From NCBI GenBank assembly GCA_934162425.1, contig CAKPIS010000006.1:14591-78590 (forward strand): a stretch of 64,000 bases of DNA, read 5' to 3'. The position numbers and the translations under genes are program-made. Position 1 is the stretch's first letter; each line of letters starts with the position of its first letter. Below, one piece after another: positions 58,858 to 64,000 of this stretch. Under the pieces are notes generated by a model. The model was not told where the DNA came from and ran no database searches. It saw only the letters and a list, made by a program, of their open reading frames with translations. Source of the stretch: an uncultured Bacilli bacterium (GTDB lineage Bacteria; Bacillota_I; Bacilli_A; RF39; UBA660).

Positions 58858-58935
58858 CTAACTTTTAGCTGCATCAATAATAAGTAAAGTATTTTCCGTT
58901 ATATAACTAACTAAAAATAAGAGTGCATTTAAAGC
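58858..58935 (-). pseudogene. Second SDR gene remnant (C-terminal end)
   Basis: In frame the text reads NALLFLVSYITENTLLIIDAAKS and stop. It matches, with gaps, the C-terminus of the decayed SDR at 52991-53366 (SAFLFLASDMASYITGAILPVDGAARS). The rest of the gene is absent: the region jumps straight from the gatB terminator to this C-terminal piece. Confidence 0.75.
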
Positions 58936-58964
58936 TTTACATTTTAATTTCAACTTATTTTTAT

Positions 58965-59005
58965 CAATATAACAAGAAAAGAAAGCAAGGTATTCGCTTT
59001 CTTTT
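58965..59005 (-). repeat. Direct repeat copy B, terminator of gatB
   Basis: Identical over 41 bases to 53410-53450. Here the stem GAAAGC/GCTTTC is the terminator right after gatB. This is probably the original copy, since it serves the conserved operon. Confidence 0.9.
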
Positions 59006-59011
59006 AAATTA

Positions 59012-60436
59012 TTACTTATTATACTTAGCAAGTTCTTCTCTTAGCATTTCCATTGTTTTAGCTGGATTTGCTTTACCACGAGTTTTTTTCATAACCTGTC
59101 CTACAAAGAAGTCTATCATTCTGGTCTTTTCAGGATTATATTCTCTTGCTTGTTCGTCATTTTCTTTTAATACTTCCATGACAACATCATGAATAGATGC
59201 ATCATCAGTAATTTGCATCATGCCTTTTTCTTTTACAATTTCATTTGGATCTTTACCGGTTTCAAGCATAGTCTCAAATACTTCTTTAGCTTGCTTTGAA
59301 GATATTGTTTTTTCATCAACTAGTAAAACTAATTTTTTAATCATTTCTGGTTTAATTAAGATGTCTTTCATTGTTAATTCATTTTCATTTAAGTAAGCAA
59401 GCATCATACCAGTTATCCAGTTACAAGCTTTTTTAGGGTCACAACCTAAATCAACTGTTTCATTAAAGAAATCTGATACTTCTTTAGTTTTAACAAGTAC
59501 TTCAGAATCATACTTAGAAAGGTCATACTCTTCTATATATTTTCTTACTCTGTCTAATTGAAGCATAGGAATAGTTTTTCTTATTTCTAAAAGCATTTCA
59601 TCTGTAACAGGAGTTGGTGCAATGTTTGGCTCTATAAAATATTTATAGTCTATTGCATCAGCCTTACTTCTCATATGATAAGTTTTACCTGTTTCATCAT
59701 CAAAACGTCTTGTTTCTTGCTCTATTTTTCCACCTGATTCTAGTATTTTTGTTTGTCTTTCTATTTCATAGTCTATTGCACGACCCACATTATAAAATGA
59801 ATTTACGTTTTTCATTTCAACTTTGCAACCCAACTCATCTGTATCTGATATTGAAACGTTTACATCGCATCTCATTTGACCTCTATCACTTCTAGCTTCT
59901 GAAACGCCACAATAAATTATTAAAGAGCGATAAGTTTCCAAAAATTTTAGTGCTTCTTTTGTTGAATGTAAGCAAGGTTCGGTAACTGTTTCAAGTAATG
60001 GTACTCCGCAGCGATTATAATCTATTAGTGAATATGTGTCATAGTGATCTAATGATGCAGTATCTTCTTCTAGATGAGTATCGTGAATTTTTACTCTTTT
60101 AATAGTACCATCAACATCAATATCTAAATAACCATCTGTACCAACTGGTTTAGTCATTTGTGTTATTTGGTAACCTTTTGGTAAATCTGGATAATAATAA
60201 TTTTTTCTATCAAAAATTATTTCATCTGGTTGTTTGCAATTAAGTGCCATAGATACTTTTAAGGCTCTTTTAACGGCTTCTTCATTTAGTGATGGAAGAA
60301 TTCCTGGAAAACCTAAATCCTGATATGCTAAATTACAATTTGGCTCTTCTGTGTATTCATTTTTTGCTGGAGAAAAAACTTTTGAGTTTGACTCTAGTTC
60401 GCAGTGAACTTCAAGTCCTATTGTTACCTTATACAT
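59012..60436 (-). CDS. gatB: Aspartyl/glutamyl-tRNA amidotransferase subunit B
   Basis: A 474-residue subunit that binds misacylated tRNA and performs the kinase/transamidation step of GatCAB. GLEVHCELES at the start, NCNLAYQDLGFPGILPSLN and the conserved DFNRSGVPLIEI-type segment (here IDYNRCGVPLLETV) are clear. A helical and YqeY-like tail (about 330-474) is present. It produces Gln-tRNA(Gln) (and possibly Asn-tRNA) from Glu/Asp-charged tRNA. It lies 1 base after gatA. The direct-repeat terminator follows. Confidence 0.96.
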   Translation of the reverse strand: MYKVTIGLEVHCELESNSKVFSPAKNEYTEEPNCNLAYQDLGFPGILPSLNEEAVKRALKVSMALNCKQPDEIIFDRKNYYYPDLPKGYQITQMTKPVGTDGYLDIDVDGTIKRVKIHDTHLEEDTASLDHYDTYSLIDYNRCGVPLLETVTEPCLHSTKEALKFLETYRSLIIYCGVSEARSDRGQMRCDVNVSISDTDELGCKVEMKNVNSFYNVGRAIDYEIERQTKILESGGKIEQETRRFDDETGKTYHMRSKADAIDYKYFIEPNIAPTPVTDEMLLEIRKTIPMLQLDRVRKYIEEYDLSKYDSEVLVKTKEVSDFFNETVDLGCDPKKACNWITGMMLAYLNENELTMKDILIKPEMIKKLVLLVDEKTISSKQAKEVFETMLETGKDPNEIVKEKGMMQITDDASIHDVVMEVLKENDEQAREYNPEKTRMIDFFVGQVMKKTRGKANPAKTMEMLREELAKYNK

Positions 60437-60437
60437 A

Positions 60438-61877
60438 TTATTTCTCCTCCTTTAATGAAAGTGGTACAAAACCTATTTTTTCTTCTAATTTTTTTGCAAT
60501 GTTGAATACTTTATCATCACTCATGATAGGTCCTGTTATATTAACTGCAACTGGCATATCATCTATAATACCTGAAGGAATTGTAATAGATGGAAAACCT
60601 CCAAAGTTTCCTATTGCAAGATGATTTTCTAAAAGTAAATACTTTTCTGATAAACGGTCCATTTCTTCATCAAAGTGTGGTGCAATTGCGCCCGCGTTTG
60701 GCATTATTAGTCCATCGTATTTTTCAAACAAACTATTCATTTTATCTACTATTAGTCTTCTTACTCTACCAGCGTTTTTAAATAGTTTTTCTTGATTTTC
60801 TTTTTGAAGTATAAATGAACCAATAACAAATCTTCTTCTTATTAATTCTGAAAATCCTTCTGTTCTAGTGTTTATCATAACTTCATCTGGTGTATTTCCA
60901 TCTTTTCTATTTCCAAATGGAATACCTGTAAGGTTTGAATTGTTACTAGTTGCTTCAGCACAAGATATTGCCATGTATGATGGATATATTGCGTTTAATA
61001 ATTTTTTATCGATGCTTTCTTCTTTAACAGAAACACCAAGTTCTTCTAAATAGCTTAATATTTTGTTAAAGTTATCCATATATTTTTTTTCGCCCTTTAA
61101 TTCATCTACTATTTCTTTTATGTAAAATAACTTCTTACCTTTTATATCATTGTTTAAATTACTTACTATGTTAATACTGTCCGAGGCAAATGATGTCATA
61201 TCACGTTTATCAATACCTTTTAAATTTTCAATTACATAAGCTGCATCTTCTACTGTTTTAGTAAAGCAGCCCACATGGTCAAGGCTTGATGCAAAGGCAA
61301 ATAAACCCCATCTAGAAATAAGTCCATATGTTGGCTTGTATCCTACGATTCCACCATATCCTGCTGGTTTACGAATAGAATCTCCTGTGTCTGAACCAAG
61401 AGCGAAAGGAACTATGCCACGAGCGACCGCTGATGCAGAGCCTGCTGATGATCCTCCTATTAATCTTGTTGTATCCCAAGGATTTCTAACTACTCCTGTA
61501 TGACCAGTTGTACCAGTTCCTCCCATAGCAAGTTCATCTAGTACTGTTTTACCAATCATAACAGAACCTATATCATTTAGTTTAGAGATTACTGCTGCAT
61601 CAAATGATGGAACATAATTTGCAAGTATATTAGATGATGCTGTAGTTAAAACACCTTTGGTTGAGAAGTTATCTTTTGCAGCATATGGAATTCCAGAAAG
61701 TATATTATCAGTTACTTTGCTTGCCTTTACATCGTTTAATATAGTAACAAAGCTATTTAAATCCTTTTGATAAAGGTTAGCTCTATCAAGTGATTCTTTT
61801 ACTAATCCATCACTTGTTACATCACCATTTTTTAAGGCTGCATGTATTTCTTTTAAACTTTTATCTAAATAACTCAT
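60438..61877 (-). CDS. gatA: Aspartyl/glutamyl-tRNA amidotransferase subunit A
   Basis: A 479-residue amidase that releases ammonia from glutamine for the GatB subunit. The Ser-cisSer-Lys triad is visible: Lys68 in IPYAAKDNFS, and the Gly/Ser-rich GGSSAGSASAVARG and SDTGDSIRKPAGYGG blocks. The start ATG shares one base with the gatC stop, giving coupled translation. Typical length. Third gene of the asnS-gatC-gatA-gatB operon. Confidence 0.96.
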   Translation of the reverse strand: MSYLDKSLKEIHAALKNGDVTSDGLVKESLDRANLYQKDLNSFVTILNDVKASKVTDNILSGIPYAAKDNFSTKGVLTTASSNILANYVPSFDAAVISKLNDIGSVMIGKTVLDELAMGGTGTTGHTGVVRNPWDTTRLIGGSSAGSASAVARGIVPFALGSDTGDSIRKPAGYGGIVGYKPTYGLISRWGLFAFASSLDHVGCFTKTVEDAAYVIENLKGIDKRDMTSFASDSINIVSNLNNDIKGKKLFYIKEIVDELKGEKKYMDNFNKILSYLEELGVSVKEESIDKKLLNAIYPSYMAISCAEATSNNSNLTGIPFGNRKDGNTPDEVMINTRTEGFSELIRRRFVIGSFILQKENQEKLFKNAGRVRRLIVDKMNSLFEKYDGLIMPNAGAIAPHFDEEMDRLSEKYLLLENHLAIGNFGGFPSITIPSGIIDDMPVAVNITGPIMSDDKVFNIAKKLEEKIGFVPLSLKEEK

Positions 61878-62182
61878 TAATGCACACCTCCTACAATTTT
61901 TGGTACCTTTACTTCTCCATATACTGTTTCTTTAGCATTTTTTAGTGCTTCTTCACTTGTTAAGGTGCTACTAGCTATGTCGCTTCTTAGTTTGACATCT
62001 TTGTTTTTGAATGGAAATGTCATTGGCTCGACCTTTTCTATTCCATCTATTTGTGTTATTAAATCCATGTGTTTTAAGATTGTTTCGAATTCTTTTTCAA
62101 AAGCTGAAAACTCTTCTTCTTTCATTTTAAACATTAACTTAAGTGCATAATCTTGTATGTTATCTCTTGTTATTTTTTGCAT
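61877..62182 (-). CDS. gatC: Aspartyl/glutamyl-tRNA amidotransferase subunit C
   Basis: A 101-residue subunit that stabilises the GatA-GatB interaction. EFEKEFETILKHMDLITQIDGIEKVEPMTFPF is the family core, wrapping round GatA. The C-terminal LRSDIASSTLTSEEALKNA matches the 'R-x-D' tail motif. GGAGG precedes the ATG. It lies 14 bases after asnS. Confidence 0.93.
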   Translation of the reverse strand: MQKITRDNIQDYALKLMFKMKEEEFSAFEKEFETILKHMDLITQIDGIEKVEPMTFPFKNKDVKLRSDIASSTLTSEEALKNAKETVYGEVKVPKIVGGVH

Positions 62183-62196
62183 TAATAACCTCCTTA

Positions 62197-63573
62197 TTAG
62201 TAATCACAGTTGCCTGGTGTTCTTGGATATGGAATTACATCACGGATGTTTTCAACGCCTGTTAAATATATTAATAATCTTTCGAATCCCATTCCAAATC
62301 CTGAATGATAGCATCCACCAAATTTTCTTAAGTTCAAATACCACTGCATACCATCAAGTGGCATATTTAATTCTTTCATTCTAGCAACTAGTTTATCATA
62401 ATCTTCTTCTCTTTGAGAACCACCCATAAGTTCTCCAGCTCCTGGAACTTCAAGGTCTACTGCTGCAACTGTTTTTCCATCATCATTTTGTTTCATGTAG
62501 AACGCTTTTATATCTTTTGGCCAATCAGTTATAAATACTGGCCCAGCAAAGTATTCTGTTATGTATTTTTCATGCTCTTTTGCAATATCTTGTCCGTATT
62601 CTGGTTCAAACTCCCATGAGACGTTAGCTTCTTTAAGAATTTTAATAACTTCTTCGTGTGTTATTCTTGTAAATTTACTATTTGCTAATTTAGTTAATTT
62701 TTGGATTAAACCTTTTTCTACAAATTTATCAAAAAAGTCAATTTCATTTTTACCTTCTTTTAAAACATAACTAACAACATATTTAAGCATGTCTTCCATT
62801 ATATCCATATCACCTTTAAGATCACAAAAGGCAATTTCTGGTTCTATCATCCAAAATTCGTTAGCATGTGTTTTAGTATTTGAGTTTTCAGCTCTAAAAG
62901 TTGGTCCAAAAGTATATGTTTTTTTGTAAGCAAGAGCAAATGTTTCAGCCTCTAGTTGACCAGATACAGTAAGGCTTGCTTGTCTTCCAAAGAAATCTTT
63001 TGAGTAATCTACCTTGCCACTTTTAGCTACTCTATCTAAATCCAAAGTAGTTACTTGAAACATCTCACCTGCACCTTCACAGTCACTTGCTGTAATAAGT
63101 GGTGCATGAAAATATACATATCCTCTATCTTGAAAATATTTATGAATTGCATATGCTGCTATACTTCTTATTCTAAAAACTGCTTGAAATAAGTTTACTC
63201 TTGGTCTTAGATAAGCTTGCTCTCTTAAGAATTCATTAGAATGTCTTTTAGGCTGCATAGGATAGTCTTCTGGGCAGTCTCCTTCTAATTTTATATTTTT
63301 AACTTTTATTTCGAAGTCTTGTCCTTTACCTACTGATTTTATAACTTTACCAGTAACAGTAATTGCACTTCCTATATGGTATTTTTGTATTTCTTCAAAA
63401 TCTTTTAAATCATTTTCATATATAAGTTGTACATGTTTAAAGTACGTACCATCTGAAAAATCAATAAAGCCAAATTCTTTTTGTTTTCTATGATTTCTAA
63501 TCCAACCTTGAAGTGTTACTTCCTTATCTAAATAATCACTAATTTTTTCATATAATTCTTTTACATCTAACAT
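62197..63573 (-). CDS. asnS: Asparaginyl-tRNA synthetase
   Basis: A 458-residue class IIb synthetase that charges tRNA-Asn. The N-terminal OB-fold (VTLQGWIRNHRKQKEFGFIDFSDG) binds the anticodon. Motif 2 (FRAENSNTKTHANEFWMIEPE) and motif 3 (GFGMGFERLLIYLTG) mark the catalytic core. Since AsnRS is present, the downstream GatCAB is mainly needed for Gln-tRNA. It is the first gene of the operon and is under a T-box leader. GGAGG precedes the ATG. Confidence 0.97.
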   Translation of the reverse strand: MLDVKELYEKISDYLDKEVTLQGWIRNHRKQKEFGFIDFSDGTYFKHVQLIYENDLKDFEEIQKYHIGSAITVTGKVIKSVGKGQDFEIKVKNIKLEGDCPEDYPMQPKRHSNEFLREQAYLRPRVNLFQAVFRIRSIAAYAIHKYFQDRGYVYFHAPLITASDCEGAGEMFQVTTLDLDRVAKSGKVDYSKDFFGRQASLTVSGQLEAETFALAYKKTYTFGPTFRAENSNTKTHANEFWMIEPEIAFCDLKGDMDIMEDMLKYVVSYVLKEGKNEIDFFDKFVEKGLIQKLTKLANSKFTRITHEEVIKILKEANVSWEFEPEYGQDIAKEHEKYITEYFAGPVFITDWPKDIKAFYMKQNDDGKTVAAVDLEVPGAGELMGGSQREEDYDKLVARMKELNMPLDGMQWYLNLRKFGGCYHSGFGMGFERLLIYLTGVENIRDVIPYPRTPGNCDY

Positions 63574-63590
63574 AATATCCTCCTTGTATT

Positions 63591-63835
63591 AAAAAACAGT
63601 TATGCATCCCATAGGGACGAATAACTGCATATATCCGTGGTACCACCCAGTTTACTATTTTTTAAATAGTCACTTTAAGAAACATTAACGGGTTATCTTC
63701 CGTCTTAGCCTACTTTAATTAAATTTCGGTAAGAAGCTCCAAGGTGTTCTTTCGCTAAACTATCTTACTGATATTTCACCATCATCAGTTCTCTTTTAAA
63801 AGAATCATTTAGTTACTTTTCCTCATCAACGCATA
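63591..63835 (-). promoter_or_regulatory. T-box leader (asparagine), asnS-gatCAB operon
   Basis: On the minus strand an about 240-nt leader. It contains the conserved T-box TGGGTGGTACCACGG at 63636-63650, a typical AGAGAACTGATG / ATATCAGT stem I region, the CCTTGGAG segment, and a terminator made of GCAGTTAT...ATAACTGTTTTTT (63592-63632). A candidate AAC (Asn) specifier codon is seen at 63748-63746, before CCTTGGAG. Uncharged tRNA-Asn should favour the antiterminator. The family is certain; the specifier position is tentative. Confidence 0.92.
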
Positions 63836-63849
63836 AATAATATACTAGA

Positions 63850-63858
63850 ATTATAACA
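63850..63858 (-). promoter_or_regulatory. Extended -10 of the T-box operon promoter
   Basis: On the minus strand TGTTATAAT (63858-63850) is an extended -10. No convincing -35 is seen at the right spacing; TTATAT about 16 bases upstream is weak. Confidence 0.55.
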
Positions 63859-63883
63859 TACTTTTAAAAAAATATAACAAAAT

Positions 63884-63913
63884 AATAAAAAAAGTAACCA
63901 AAAAGTTACTTTT
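63884..63913 (-). terminator. Terminator of tRNA-Asn
   Basis: On the minus strand AAAGTAAC pairs with GTTACTTT around a 6-base loop, followed by TTTTATT. Confidence 0.8.
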
Positions 63914-63923
63914 ATGTCAAAAA

Positions 63924-63999
63924 TGGCGCTTCAAGTAGGACTCGAACCTACGACCTGCCGGTTAACAGCCGGATGCTCTACCAACTGAGCTATTGAAGC
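63924..63999 (-). tRNA. tRNA-Asn (anticodon GTT)
   Basis: A full cloverleaf: acceptor GCTTCAA/TTGAAGC, D-arm GCTCAGTTGGTAGAGC, anticodon loop CTGTTAA reading GTT, T-arm GTAGGTTCGAGTCCTAC, discriminator G and an encoded CCA. It lies upstream of asnS, whose T-box responds to this tRNA. Confidence 0.95.
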
Positions 64000-64000
64000 A

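Noticed and set aside
52991..59005. Composite transposon around the ABC/two-component cassette
   Set aside because: The flanking repeats are a terminator plus gene remnants, with no inverted termini or transposase gene.

Overview
The window looks like a chromosomal segment of a low-GC, AT-rich Bacillota (Firmicutes), class Bacilli in the broad sense, probably an uncultured gut-type lineage near Erysipelotrichales and the Mollicutes-related groups (inference from gene content; no 16S is present). It is monoderm with peptidoglycan: there are two D-Ala-D-Ala carboxypeptidases, a SEDS glycosyltransferase and a DUF368 lipid-carrier translocase. It carries relatives of spore coat proteins (CotD-, CotY/Z- and CotF-like), a YjcZ-like peptide and two sporulation-type -10 sequences (CATANNNTA), so the lineage probably forms, or recently formed, endospores. 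Most genes lie on the minus strand, and intrinsic terminators often overlap stop codons.

Layout: 1-1.1 kb, an ABC exporter whose promoter is bracketed by two palindromic operators. 1.1-8.3 kb, small membrane, lipoprotein and phosphatase genes around a calcium-type P-ATPase and a membrane polyferredoxin. 8.4-11 kb, dacF and pdp. 11-13.2 kb, a tandem pair of DUF1016/PD-(D/E)XK proteins beside a short SSB. 13.4-18.3 kb, a sufC-D-S-U-x-B operon with an unidentified gene x. 18.4-23.3 kb, HIT protein, VanY-like peptidase, small YjcZ-like proteins, PrsA-like foldase, recX, rpoZ and a CotD-like protein. 23.4-29.1 kb, the SRP pair ffh/ftsY with ylxM, then RNase J.

29.3-40.5 kb is the classic translation/RNA cluster rimP-nusA-ylxR-infB-rbfA-[two inserted genes]-truB-rpsO-pnp. 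The inserted genes encode a GNAT-kinase-TM fusion and a large coiled-coil protein, and rimP is reduced to its N-terminal domain. 40.5-45.8 kb holds a CPBP protease, a degenerate phosphoesterase, an orphan histidine kinase, an EIIB-like protein without its phospho-cysteine, a CotZ-like protein and RodA. 45.8-49.6 kb holds seven tRNA genes, CotF-like proteins, a holin-like protein, a solitary MvaI/BcnI-type nuclease and mscL. 49.6-53.4 kb holds DUF368, DUF3048, a flavoprotein and a decayed SDR gene. 53.4-58.9 kb is an ABC transporter/two-component cassette flanked by a direct repeat and two SDR remnants, which looks acquired. 59-64 kb is a T-box-controlled asnS-gatC-gatA-gatB operon and tRNA-Asn.

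The most unusual items are: the tandem DUF1016 genes with different palindromes centred on the same codon; the GNAT-kinase-TM fusion inserted in the nusA-infB cluster; the extra gene in the SUF operon; the repeat-flanked ABC/two-component cassette; the AAT microsatellite touching a promoter; and a solitary nuclease beside a lone holin-like gene.
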